DNA from: Microbacterium abyssi
GTDB lineage: Bacteria > Actinomycetota > Actinomycetes > Actinomycetales > Microbacteriaceae
Assembly (NCBI RefSeq): GCF_015277895.1
Contig: NZ_CP063815.1
Span: forward strand, 992,001 to 1,056,000
Length of the DNA: 64,000 nucleotides
Direction of reading: 5' to 3'
This document shows, one piece after another, positions 47,077-55,239 of the stretch. The position numbers were made by a program, and so were the translations under genes. Position 1 is the first letter of the stretch. Each line of letters begins with the position of its first letter. Under the pieces are notes generated by a model. It saw only the letters and a program-made list of their open reading frames with translations. It did not search any database and was not told the DNA's origin.

Positions 47077-48543
47077 ATGTACGCAAGATATCTCCGGCGA
47101 GAACTCGCCGGACGCAAGAAGCAGACCGTGATCGTGGCGGTCGGCCTCGCCGTGGCGATCGCCCTGGTGATCGTCGTCAACGCACTCACCGCCGGCGTGC
47201 GCGATGCGCAGGCGCAGGCGCTCGAATCCGTTTACGGCGTCGGCACCGATCTCACGGTGACCGGGGCTGCCGCCGAGCCCGGCGAGGGAGGCGGAGCGCG
47301 GTTCGACTTCGACGAGGATGCCGGCGAGACCTCCGGCGACACGACGACGATCAGCCAGTCCCGGCTGTCCGCCGACATGATTCGCGGAACGCTGGATGCC
47401 GTGGTCCTGAGCGACGTCGTCGCCACCGAAGGGGTGGGCGCGGCATCCGCCGCTCTCAGCCTCACCAACTCGACGTTCTCGGGGGAGATGCCCACCGGCG
47501 GGTTCGGCGACCAGGGCAGCCAGAGCGCAGAGGGCGAGGCCCCCGCAGAGGGGCAGCAGCCACCGCAGGGCGGCGGAGGAAGCTCCTTCGGTGTCGACTC
47601 CTTCTCGGTGCTCGGCATCGATCCGGCCGGTTCGGCCACCGGCCCGCTCGCCTCGGTGGAGGTGACGGACGGTCGCGGCTTCGACCACGACGATTCCGAG
47701 GCGCTCGTCGCCCTCGTCGACAGCACCTACGCCGGCACGAACGAGATCGCCGTCGGCGATGTCATCGACGTGGCCGGCTCCGAGGTCGAGGTCGTGGGCG
47801 TCATCTCGTCGACGTCCGACACCGCCGACACCGCAGCCGACGTCTATCTCCCGCTGGACACCGCGCAGAGCCTCGCAGGCCTGAAGGACGTGGTCTCCAC
47901 GGTGTACGTCCAGGCGGAATCCGCCTCCGACATCGACGCCGTTCAGACCGCGCTCGAGGAGCAGCTCCCCGACGCGACGATCAGCTCGCAATCCGACCTC
48001 GCCTCGACGGTGTCCGGCTCGCTCACCAGCGCCACGGCGATGATCACGAACCTCGGCACCTGGCTGTCGATCATCGTGCTCGGCGTCGCGCTGCTGATGG
48101 CGATCCTCTTCACGATCTCGGGCGTCTCCCGTCGCACCCGAGAGTTCGGCACCCTGAAGGCGATCGGCTGGTCCAACGGCCGCGTCGTGCGCCAGGTCGC
48201 GGGCGAGTCGATGGTGCAGGGCCTGATCGGCGGGGCGGGCGGGCTGATCCTCGGGATCATCGGGATCGTCCTCATCAACATCATCCAGCCCACGATCGCG
48301 GCATCCACCGGGACCGAAGTCGGAATGGGGGCGCCCGGGGAAGGCGGCGGGCCCACCGGAGGCGGCGGAGGGATGTTCCAGGTGGCTGAGACCGCCGACA
48401 TCGTGCTCAGCGCACCCTTCACCCCGATCGTCATCGTCGCGGCCATCGGCATCGCGGTGCTCGGCGGCCTGCTCGCCGGCGCATTCGGCGGCTGGCGGGC
48501 GGGCCGGCTGAGCCCGGCAGAAGCACTGCGGTCCGTGGCATGA
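47077..48543 (+). CDS. ABC transporter permease, MacB/FtsX type
   Basis: 488 residues. Helix 1 near residues 16-38, a large extracytoplasmic domain of about 270 residues, and three C-terminal helices with RTREFGTLKAIGW are the MacB plan. The outer domain carries a Gly/Pro/Gln-rich stretch (about 145-175), and a second glycine-rich loop sits before the last helix. Such exporters move lipids, antibiotics or peptides, or act as sensors with two-component systems. GGAGAGAG precedes the ATG. It is divergent from the response regulator. Confidence 0.87.
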   Translation: MYARYLRRELAGRKKQTVIVAVGLAVAIALVIVVNALTAGVRDAQAQALESVYGVGTDLTVTGAAAEPGEGGGARFDFDEDAGETSGDTTTISQSRLSADMIRGTLDAVVLSDVVATEGVGAASAALSLTNSTFSGEMPTGGFGDQGSQSAEGEAPAEGQQPPQGGGGSSFGVDSFSVLGIDPAGSATGPLASVEVTDGRGFDHDDSEALVALVDSTYAGTNEIAVGDVIDVAGSEVEVVGVISSTSDTADTAADVYLPLDTAQSLAGLKDVVSTVYVQAESASDIDAVQTALEEQLPDATISSQSDLASTVSGSLTSATAMITNLGTWLSIIVLGVALLMAILFTISGVSRRTREFGTLKAIGWSNGRVVRQVAGESMVQGLIGGAGGLILGIIGIVLINIIQPTIAASTGTEVGMGAPGEGGGPTGGGGGMFQVAETADIVLSAPFTPIVIVAAIGIAVLGGLLAGAFGGWRAGRLSPAEALRSVA

Positions 48544-48569
48544 GCGCCTCGAGAACAGGAGAAGAGAAC

Positions 48570-49298
48570 ATGACCATCACGCAGGCGACCGATTCCGGTG
48601 TCGCGGAGTCGACTCCGGCGGGCATCGTGTACCGGCTGCAGGACGTCACCCGCACGTACGCGCAGAAGGGCCGCGTCGTCAGAGCGCTCACGGGCGTCGA
48701 CCTCGAGGTCGCCGCCGGCGAGTTCGTGACGATCCAGGGCCCCACCGGCGGCGGCAAGTCCACCCTGCTGCAGCTGCTCGGCGCCCTCGACAGGCCGAGC
48801 AGCGGTTCCCTTCTGCTCGGCGACGTCGAGCTCGCCACGGCATCCGGCGCCGAACTCAACAGGCTGCGATCGGAGGAGATCGGGTTCGTGTTCCAGGGAT
48901 TCAACCTGATCCCGACGCTGACGGCATCCGAGAACGTCGACATGGCGCTGGAGATGACCGGACTCCACCGCGACGAGCGCCGCCGGCGCGTCGCGGAGGC
49001 ACTCGAGCACGTGGGCCTCGCCGACCGCGGCGACCATCGGCCGGGAGAGCTGTCCGGCGGTCAGCAGCAGCGCGTGGCCATCGCCCGTGCGATCGTGAAG
49101 CGTCCCAAGGTGCTGCTGGCCGACGAGCCGACCGGGAACCTCGACGAGAGCATGCGCGACGAGATCCTCGCCGTTCTCGAGAGGCTGTGCGCCGAGGGCC
49201 TGACGCTGGTCGTCGTGACGCACGACTCCGCGGTCGCCCGGCGCGCGTCTCGGCGGCTTCGTCTCGCGAAGGGGGTGGTGACCGACATCACTGTGTGA
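48570..49298 (+). CDS. ABC transporter ATP-binding protein, MacB/LolD type
   Basis: 242 residues. Walker A GPTGGGKST (usual GPSGSGKST), signature LSGGQQQRV, Walker B LLADEPTGNLD and TLVVVTHD show the LolD/MacB group. It works with the permease just upstream. Start: ATG 48570 has AGGAG about 8 nt upstream; an in-frame ATG at 48540 overlaps the permease stop (ATGA) and would add 10 residues. Both are possible. Confidence 0.88.
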   Translation: MTITQATDSGVAESTPAGIVYRLQDVTRTYAQKGRVVRALTGVDLEVAAGEFVTIQGPTGGGKSTLLQLLGALDRPSSGSLLLGDVELATASGAELNRLRSEEIGFVFQGFNLIPTLTASENVDMALEMTGLHRDERRRRVAEALEHVGLADRGDHRPGELSGGQQQRVAIARAIVKRPKVLLADEPTGNLDESMRDEILAVLERLCAEGLTLVVVTHDSAVARRASRRLRLAKGVVTDITV

Positions 49299-49319
49299 GG
49301 CCAGACGCCACGCATTCCG

Positions 49320-49356
49320 GATGCCCCGGTCAGCGCTCTGCGCCGATCGGGGCATC
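49320..49356. terminator. Bidirectional hairpin shared by the ABC exporter and FadR-type gene
   Basis: GATGCCCCG (49320-49328) pairs with CGGGGCATC (49348-49356). The right arm and stop codon of the regulator gene lie inside it, so its last codons are part of the stem. It likely ends both convergent transcripts. Confidence 0.6.
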
Positions 49357-50097
49357 ACCTTCCCTGTCCCAGATCGTGCTCATCTCGCTGAGTGCCCGCT
49401 CCGTGATCGCGACCATCGACAGGGATGCCTTATCGGCGTTGCCGGTCTGGATCGCGGTCGCGATGTCGACGTGCCACTGCAGTGCCTCGGTGGCCGGATA
49501 CTTCGGCATCAGGTCGTACTGCGCACGGCTGCGCAGCACCTCTTCCACGAGGTGGTGGAGCTGCTCGAACATCTCGTTGCCGCTGAGGCGCAGGATCATC
49601 TGGTGGAACTGCAGATCCAGGCGCAGGAACTCCGCGGCGTCGCCCTGCTTGCCCGCAGCCCACAGGCGCCCGGCGAGCCCGACCAGCTCGCCGGCCTCGT
49701 TCAACGGCACGCGGATCGCGGCCAGCCGCGCGGCCGCGGGCTCGATGGCACCGCGCAACTCGGTCAGCGACCGCAGCTGCGCCACACGGCTGGGGCCTGC
49801 CAGCCGCCAGCGGATCACCTGCAGGTCGTAGGCATTCCAGCGGGTGGCCGGCATCACGCGGACTCCGACGCGTCGCTTCGCCTCGACGAGACCGAGCGCC
49901 TCGAGCGCTCGCAGCGCCTCGCGGACGACCGGGCGCGACACACGGAAGCGGCTCTCGATCGACTCGGTCGTGAAGGTCGCTCCCACCGCGATCATGCCGG
50001 CGCAGATCTCGCGCCCGAGGGTGTCGAGCACGAGATTGCGCAGATCGCGCGCGGGGGTGCGGGCGGGATCGACATCGATGCTCGAAGGAGTCGCCAT
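49330..50097 (-). CDS. FadR-family (GntR) transcriptional regulator, DgoR-like
   Basis: 255 residues. The N-terminal winged HTH includes FRVSRPVVREALRALEALGLVEAKRRVGVRV; the C-terminal FCD domain has metal-type histidines in FHQMILRLSGN and WHVDIATAI. Its place beside galactonate genes and the similarity suggest DgoR, a repressor released by galactonate. TAAGAT (50104-50109, minus strand) is 6 nt before the ATG. A palindrome inside the divergent promoter (50136-50149) is the probable operator. Confidence 0.88.
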   Translation of the reverse strand: MATPSSIDVDPARTPARDLRNLVLDTLGREICAGMIAVGATFTTESIESRFRVSRPVVREALRALEALGLVEAKRRVGVRVMPATRWNAYDLQVIRWRLAGPSRVAQLRSLTELRGAIEPAAARLAAIRVPLNEAGELVGLAGRLWAAGKQGDAAEFLRLDLQFHQMILRLSGNEMFEQLHHLVEEVLRSRAQYDLMPKYPATEALQWHVDIATAIQTGNADKASLSMVAITERALSEMSTIWDREGDAPIGAER

Positions 50098-50127
50098 GGC
50101 TTGATCTTATCTTTTCGGTATCACGGG

Positions 50128-50157
50128 TTGAAAAGTATGACTTGTCATAGCTATCTT
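50128..50157 (+). promoter_or_regulatory. Promoter of the galactonate-type operon
   Basis: TTGAAA (50128-50133) and TATCTT (50152-50157) are 18 bp apart. Between them lies the palindrome TATGACTTGTCATA (50136-50149), so a bound repressor would exclude RNA polymerase. The first gene starts about 75 bp downstream. Confidence 0.65.
50136..50149. promoter_or_regulatory. Palindromic operator TATGACTTGTCATA inside the promoter spacer
   Basis: The arms TATGAC and GTCATA are perfect around TT. The GT..AC-type symmetry fits FadR-subfamily GntR sites. It sits in the -35/-10 spacer of the operon promoter and about 40 bp before the regulator ATG on the other strand, so one dimer could control both. Confidence 0.65.
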
Positions 50158-50232
50158 GGCCACTGAGCAGATGTAACGCCGCATCTGCGCCAGGAGACCT
50201 CGCGATGACGCGACGCTCAGGATGGAGTCACA

Positions 50233-51543
50233 GTGAAGTACGGATCCAAGACCGCCCGCTTCCTCGCGGCGGCAACCACAGCTGTAGTCGCCGGTGCGCT
50301 GGTCAGCTGCAGCGCAGGCTCGGACATCGATCCGGACGCGGGAATCGAGGGGACGACGATCCGCGTCACCCTCGCCAACCACGTCTGGACCGAGACGATC
50401 AAGGAGATGATCCCGGAGTTCGAGGAGGAGACCGGAGCCAAGGTCGAGATCTCGCAGCTCGCCGAGGACCAGCTCTCCGACCAGTACAACGTCAAGCTCA
50501 ATGCGGGAACCGATGAGATCGACGTCCTCATGTACCGCCCGCTGCAGGAGAACAAGCTGTTCGCCAGCAACGGCTACCTCTCCGACCTCACCGAACTGGT
50601 CGAGAGCGACGAGGAGTTTGACTGGGGTGATTTCCAGGAAGGCCCCGCCGCCCTGACCACCTACGAGGACGAAGTGGTCGGAGTACCGATCATCACCGAG
50701 CGCACGGTGCTCTACTACCGCAAGGACCTGCTCGAGCAGGCCGGCCTCGAGGTCCCCACGACCCTCGAGGAGCTGGAGTCCGCAGCCGCCGCCATCCACG
50801 AGCAGAACCCCGATGTCGCCGGCTACATCGGCCGCACCGGCAAGTCCGCCGCGGTCACGCAGTTCAGCGCCTTCCTGTTCAGCTCGGGCGGGGACTTCAT
50901 CGGCGAGGACGGCACCTCCGTGATCGGCAGCGACGAGGCGCGCGAGGCCTACGCGTACTACGGCGACCTGATCCGCAACCACACGGATGCGACCATCAAC
51001 CCAGAGATGAGCTGGGCAGAGGCCTTCGCCGTCTTCCAGCAGGGCAAGGCAGCCTTCATCGCGGATGCCGACAGCCTGTACAAGAACATGATCGACCCCG
51101 AGCAGTCCACGGTCTCCGATCAGGTGGGCTTCGCGGCCTTCCCGGCGGGCGCTGACGGCGCGAAGCCGTACAACGTGGCGGCCTGGGCGCTGGCGATCAA
51201 CGAGACCAGCGAGAATCAGTCGGCCGCGTGGGCATTCATCAAGTGGGCGACCTCCAAGGCGCAGACCATCGAGATGACCAAGCTCGGCGTCACAGGTGCA
51301 CGCACCTCCTCATGGGAGGACGACGCGGCCATCGCCGACTTCCCGACCGAGCTCGTCGAGGCCATCAAGGTCAACGGCGAGAACGGCGTCGGCAAGGACC
51401 GCCCGCTCGTGATCGACGTCGCGAAGGCGCGCGAGATCGTCGGCGACCCGATCGTGGTCGCGATCGCCGGCGGAGACGTGGATGCCGCTGTCGACGAGGC
51501 GAACGCGGCCTTCGACGAGTTCCTCCTCGAGGACTCCGAGTAA
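50233..51543 (+). CDS. Sugar ABC transporter substrate-binding lipoprotein (family 1)
   Basis: 436 residues. The signal peptide ends near LVSCSAG (Cys26), a lipobox with an unusual S before C. The mature protein is a family 1 solute-binding protein: ITERTVLYYRKDLLEQAG and WAFIKWATSKA are typical. It captures a sugar or sugar acid for the two permeases that follow. The ATPase is not in the operon, as is common where one MsiK-like ATPase serves several systems. A 16-bp hairpin separates this gene from the permeases. Confidence 0.88.
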   Translation: MKYGSKTARFLAAATTAVVAGALVSCSAGSDIDPDAGIEGTTIRVTLANHVWTETIKEMIPEFEEETGAKVEISQLAEDQLSDQYNVKLNAGTDEIDVLMYRPLQENKLFASNGYLSDLTELVESDEEFDWGDFQEGPAALTTYEDEVVGVPIITERTVLYYRKDLLEQAGLEVPTTLEELESAAAAIHEQNPDVAGYIGRTGKSAAVTQFSAFLFSSGGDFIGEDGTSVIGSDEAREAYAYYGDLIRNHTDATINPEMSWAEAFAVFQQGKAAFIADADSLYKNMIDPEQSTVSDQVGFAAFPAGADGAKPYNVAAWALAINETSENQSAAWAFIKWATSKAQTIEMTKLGVTGARTSSWEDDAAIADFPTELVEAIKVNGENGVGKDRPLVIDVAKAREIVGDPIVVAIAGGDVDAAVDEANAAFDEFLLEDSE

Positions 51544-51551
51544 TCGCCTTC

Positions 51552-51589
51552 GGGTCGCCGCCGCTCCGTATCAGGGGCGGCGGCGACCC
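51552..51589 (+). terminator. Intra-operon hairpin after the binding-protein gene
   Basis: GGGTCGCCGCCGCTCC (51552-51567) pairs with GGGGCGGCGGCGACCC (51574-51589) across a 6-nt loop, one T-G wobble. It lies between the binding-protein and permease genes; such hairpins usually raise the binding protein relative to the permeases by partial termination or by protecting the 3' end of the upstream mRNA. Confidence 0.65.
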
Positions 51590-51607
51590 CTCTCGAGGGA
51601 AGAGCAC

Positions 51608-52534
51608 ATGACTGCACTCAAGACCTCCGGCGAGCTCGGCACGAGAGAGCGCTTCAGCCGCTGGGCCAACCAGCACCGCAAGTGGCTTTTCGCCGGGCCG
51701 TCCATCGCCTTCACCGCGCTGCTGCTGGTCGTCCCTCTCGCGTGGACGCTGTTCCTGAGCTTCACCGACGCCAGGCGCTCCGTGCGGCGGGACTTCGGCT
51801 TCAACGGCATCGAGAACTACGTCGAGGTGCTCACCGACACCGAGCGGTTCTGGCCGTCGGTGTGGCGCACCTTCGCGTTTACCGCCGGGGCGCTCACCTT
51901 CGAGCTCATCCTCGGCATGGTGATCGCCCTGCTGCTGTGGAAGCCGTTCCGCGGCCAGGGCGTCGTCCGCACGATCGTGCTGCTGCCGCTCGTGGCGACG
52001 CCGGTCGCCGTCGGAATGATGTGGCGCCTGCTGTTCGAGCCGAACATCGGCTTCGTCAACGAGATGCTCTCCTGGGTCGGCATCCCGCCTCAGCCCTGGC
52101 TGGCCGACCCATCCACATCGCTGGCGACGCTGACCTTCGTCGACATCTGGCAGTGGACGCCCATGGTGGCCCTGATCCTGCTGGCCGGTCTCACGAGTCT
52201 CTCCGAGGAACCGCAGGAGGCCGCGCGGGTCGACGGCGCGAACGGATGGCAGCGTTTCTGGTACATCACGGTGCCGCTGATGCGCCCCGTGATCATCGCC
52301 GCCGTGCTCCTGCGCGGCATCGACGCGCTGAAGACGTTCGACATCCTGTACGCCACCAAGGGCAAGGGCGGCGGCGCGTTCCACGACGTCGAGACGCTGA
52401 ACGTCTACGCCTACGGGCTCAGCTTCGACTACAACGAGTACGGCCTCGCCTCGGCCGTGCTGATCCTCTTCTTCCTGATCATCCTCGCCGTGATCTGGGT
52501 CCTGCAGATGCAGAGAAAGGGCAAGGACGCATGA
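51608..52534 (+). CDS. Sugar ABC transporter permease (MalF/UgpA type)
   Basis: 308 residues, six helices. The EAA loop is EEPQEAARVDGANGWQRFWYITVPLMRP, split in my reading about residues 198-225; LFEPNIGFVNEM is typical of the UgpA/LacF subgroup. It forms the channel with the next permease. ATGA overlap with that gene. GGGAAGAG precedes the ATG. Confidence 0.9.
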   Translation: MTALKTSGELGTRERFSRWANQHRKWLFAGPSIAFTALLLVVPLAWTLFLSFTDARRSVRRDFGFNGIENYVEVLTDTERFWPSVWRTFAFTAGALTFELILGMVIALLLWKPFRGQGVVRTIVLLPLVATPVAVGMMWRLLFEPNIGFVNEMLSWVGIPPQPWLADPSTSLATLTFVDIWQWTPMVALILLAGLTSLSEEPQEAARVDGANGWQRFWYITVPLMRPVIIAAVLLRGIDALKTFDILYATKGKGGGAFHDVETLNVYAYGLSFDYNEYGLASAVLILFFLIILAVIWVLQMQRKGKDA

Positions 52535-53409
52535 CCGCCCTCGACACCCGCGCGACCGTCGCGCCGAAATCCGCACCCGTCCGCCGCAGGCGGAAGCTCC
52601 GCTGGGGAACGGTCGGCCGCTTCGCCGGTCTCGCGGTGATCGTGCTGGCCTTCCTCGGCCCGATCGTCTGGATGGTGCTGGCCAGCTTCAAGTACAACGT
52701 CCAGATCCACGACGCCAGTAAAGCGTTCATCTTCGATCCGACGCTGACCAACTACGGCACGGTCTTCGACCCGCGCCGCGGGAACTATCTCGTCTACATC
52801 TGGAACTCGTTCTTCGTCGCATTCATGGCGACCGCCCTGTCGCTCGTGCTCGCGGTCCCGGCCGCGTACGCGATGAGCCGGTTCATCATGAACAAATCCG
52901 CGATGGTGGTGCTGCTGGCCCGCATCATCCCCGGGGTGAGCCTGCTGGTGCCGTGGTACTTCATCTTCGCCCAGCTGAAGATGACCGGCGGATACCTGCC
53001 GCTGGTGCTCTCGCACATGTTCGTCTCGCTGCCGCTGATCCTCTACATCATGATGTCGTTCTTCGACCAGATGCCCGAGGAGCTGGAGGAGTCCGCGCAG
53101 GTCGACGGCCTGACCGCGATCGGGGCGTTCTTCCGCATCACGCTGCCGCTGTCGGTGCCCGGCATCGCGACGGCCACGATCCTGTCGTTCATCTTCTCGT
53201 GGAACAACTTCATGTTCGCGCTGGTGCTCTCCAGCGCCGCCACCAAGACCCTTCCGGTCGCGATCTTCGACTTCATCGGCTACGCCTCGATCGACTGGGG
53301 CGCCCTGATGGCGGCATCCGTCGTGGTGACGACGCCGATCATGCTGATCGCGCTGTTCACTCAGCGCTACATCGTGTCGGGCTTGACGGCCGGCGCGACG
53401 AAGGGCTGA
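52531..53409 (+). CDS. Sugar ABC transporter permease (MalG/UgpE type)
   Basis: 292 residues. EAA loop EELEESAQVDGLTAIGAFFRI and the C-terminus QRYIVSGLTAGATKG match MalG-type permeases, where the last residues contact the ATPase. Three bases separate its stop from the dehydratase gene, which ties transport to catabolism. Confidence 0.9.
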   Translation: MTALDTRATVAPKSAPVRRRRKLRWGTVGRFAGLAVIVLAFLGPIVWMVLASFKYNVQIHDASKAFIFDPTLTNYGTVFDPRRGNYLVYIWNSFFVAFMATALSLVLAVPAAYAMSRFIMNKSAMVVLLARIIPGVSLLVPWYFIFAQLKMTGGYLPLVLSHMFVSLPLILYIMMSFFDQMPEELEESAQVDGLTAIGAFFRITLPLSVPGIATATILSFIFSWNNFMFALVLSSAATKTLPVAIFDFIGYASIDWGALMAASVVVTTPIMLIALFTQRYIVSGLTAGATKG

Positions 53410-53412
53410 GCG

Positions 53413-54564
53413 ATGACCGCAGCGATCACCCGAGTCGAGTCCTTCCCGGTCGCGCCGCGCTGGCTGTTCGTCCGGATCGAGACCGGCGACGGACTCGTCG
53501 GCTGGGGGGAGGCGTCGCTCGAGGGCTATGCCGATGTCGTCCGCGCCGCCGTCGACCAGTTCGCCGCATACCTGATCGGACGCGACCCGGGGCCGATCGA
53601 GGACCACTGGCAGGTGCTCACCAAGAGCCAGTTCTACCGGGGCGGGGCGGTGCTCGCGAGTGCCGTGTCGGGGATCGACCAGGCGCTGTGGGATCTCAAG
53701 GGCAAGCGTCTCGGAGTGCCGGTGCACGACCTGCTCGGGGGGCCCGTGCGCGACCGCATCCGCGCCTACGGCTGGGTGGGCGGCGACGACCCAGCCGAGG
53801 TCGCCGACCACATCTCTGCGCAGCTCGAGACCGGCCTGACAGCCGTGAAGATGAACGCCTCGGGGCGGATGAACCTCAACGGCTCGGTCGCCGAACTCGA
53901 CCGCGTCGTGTCGCGGGTCGCCAGCGCCCGCGAGGTGCTCGGCCCCGACCGCGACGTCGCGGTCGACCTGCACGGGCGGTTCACGGTGGCGACCGCCCGC
54001 CGGCTCGCGCCGATGCTGGAGCCGCTGCATCCGTTCTTCATCGAGGAGCCGGTGGTTCCCGAGAACACGCACATGATCGGCAGGGTGGCGGATGCCACAT
54101 CCATCCCGATCGCGGCGGGGGAGCGGCTGTACAGCAGGCAGGAGTTCCTGCCTGCGCTCCAAGCGGGGGTCGCGATCGTCCAGCCCGATCTCTCGCACGC
54201 CGGGGGCATCTCGGAGGTTCGGCGGATCGCCTCCCTCGCCGAGACCTTCGACGCGCTGCTCGCGCCGCACTGCCCGCTGGGCCCGCTCGCGCTCGCCTCG
54301 TGCCTGCAGGTCGCGTTCGCGACGCCGAACCACCTCATCCAGGAGCAGTCGATCGGCATCCACTACAACACCGGCGCCGAAGTGCTCGACTACGTCGTCG
54401 ACAAGGCCCCGCTGGCATTCGAGGACGGCTGCTTCCCGCTGCTGACCGGTCCGGGACTCGGGATCGAGATCGACGAGACGGCGGTGCGCGAGGCATCGGC
54501 ACGCTGGGAGACCTGGCAGAATCCGGTCTGGCGGCACGCAGACGGATCCATGGCCGAGTGGTGA
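53413..54564 (+). CDS. dgoD: D-galactonate dehydratase-like enolase-superfamily enzyme
   Basis: 383 residues, close to DgoD (382). Metal ligands D185, E211 and E237 and acid/base residues H187 (in DLHGR) and H286 (in LAPHCPLGP) align with those of the characterised enzyme at a near-constant offset. It removes water from D-galactonate to give 2-keto-3-deoxygalactonate. Related sugar-acid dehydratases share these residues, so another hexonate is possible. It is followed after 27 bp by the matching aldolase. Confidence 0.85.
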   Translation: MTAAITRVESFPVAPRWLFVRIETGDGLVGWGEASLEGYADVVRAAVDQFAAYLIGRDPGPIEDHWQVLTKSQFYRGGAVLASAVSGIDQALWDLKGKRLGVPVHDLLGGPVRDRIRAYGWVGGDDPAEVADHISAQLETGLTAVKMNASGRMNLNGSVAELDRVVSRVASAREVLGPDRDVAVDLHGRFTVATARRLAPMLEPLHPFFIEEPVVPENTHMIGRVADATSIPIAAGERLYSRQEFLPALQAGVAIVQPDLSHAGGISEVRRIASLAETFDALLAPHCPLGPLALASCLQVAFATPNHLIQEQSIGIHYNTGAEVLDYVVDKAPLAFEDGCFPLLTGPGLGIEIDETAVREASARWETWQNPVWRHADGSMAEW

Positions 54565-54591
54565 ACGGTTCGAGCATCGGAGGGTGAGCAG

Positions 54592-55239
54592 ATGAGCACG
54601 GTGGACAACAGGACGCTGCAGGAACGGGTCGGCGCCGATCGCCTGGTGGCGATCCTCCGCGGGACCGACGTCGACGCGACGGTGACCGCCGCGCGCACCC
54701 TCATCGACGCCGGCGTGACGACCCTGGAGATCACGCTCACACTCTCGGATGCCGAGGAGGCGATCGCGCAGATCACGACGGATGCTCCAGCAGCAGCTCT
54801 GATCGGGGCGGGCACCGTTCTCACCGAGGTCGATGTCGACCGCGCCGTCGACGCGGGAGCGCAGTTCATCGTGACACCCACGCTCACGGCATCCGTCGAG
54901 TACGCGATCGGGCAGGGGATCGGAGTGCTCCCCGGCGTCTATACGCCCACCGAGATCCAGCGCGGGCTCGACCTCGGGGCGGCGGCGGTCAAGCTGTTCC
55001 CGGCATCCGCGCTCGGGCCGGGATTCATCCGCGCCGTGCGCGACCCCTTCCCCGATGCCCGCATCATCCCCGTCGGCGGCGTCGGCGTCGAGACGATCCC
55101 GGCGTTCCTCGCCGCAGGAGCCTTCGGCGTCGGCGTCGGCGGGCCGCTGGTCGGCGACGCCGCGCACCCCGGCGGAGACCTGAGGGCGTTGGCTGAGCGG
55201 GCCGCGGCCTTCCGGCGTGCCGTCGAGGAGATCGCATGA
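54592..55239 (+). CDS. 2-keto-3-deoxy-6-phosphogluconate/galactonate aldolase
   Basis: 215 residues, class I aldolase of the KDPG/KDPGal family. The Schiff-base lysine is K134 in AAVKLFPAS and the catalytic glutamate is E46 in TLEITLT. It yields pyruvate and glyceraldehyde 3-phosphate. The phosphate-binding GGVG loop near the end is kept, so it should want the phosphorylated substrate, yet no kinase for the dehydratase product is in this operon. ATGA overlap with the next gene. Confidence 0.88.
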   Translation: MSTVDNRTLQERVGADRLVAILRGTDVDATVTAARTLIDAGVTTLEITLTLSDAEEAIAQITTDAPAAALIGAGTVLTEVDVDRAVDAGAQFIVTPTLTASVEYAIGQGIGVLPGVYTPTEIQRGLDLGAAAVKLFPASALGPGFIRAVRDPFPDARIIPVGGVGVETIPAFLAAGAFGVGVGGPLVGDAAHPGGDLRALAERAAAFRRAVEEIA

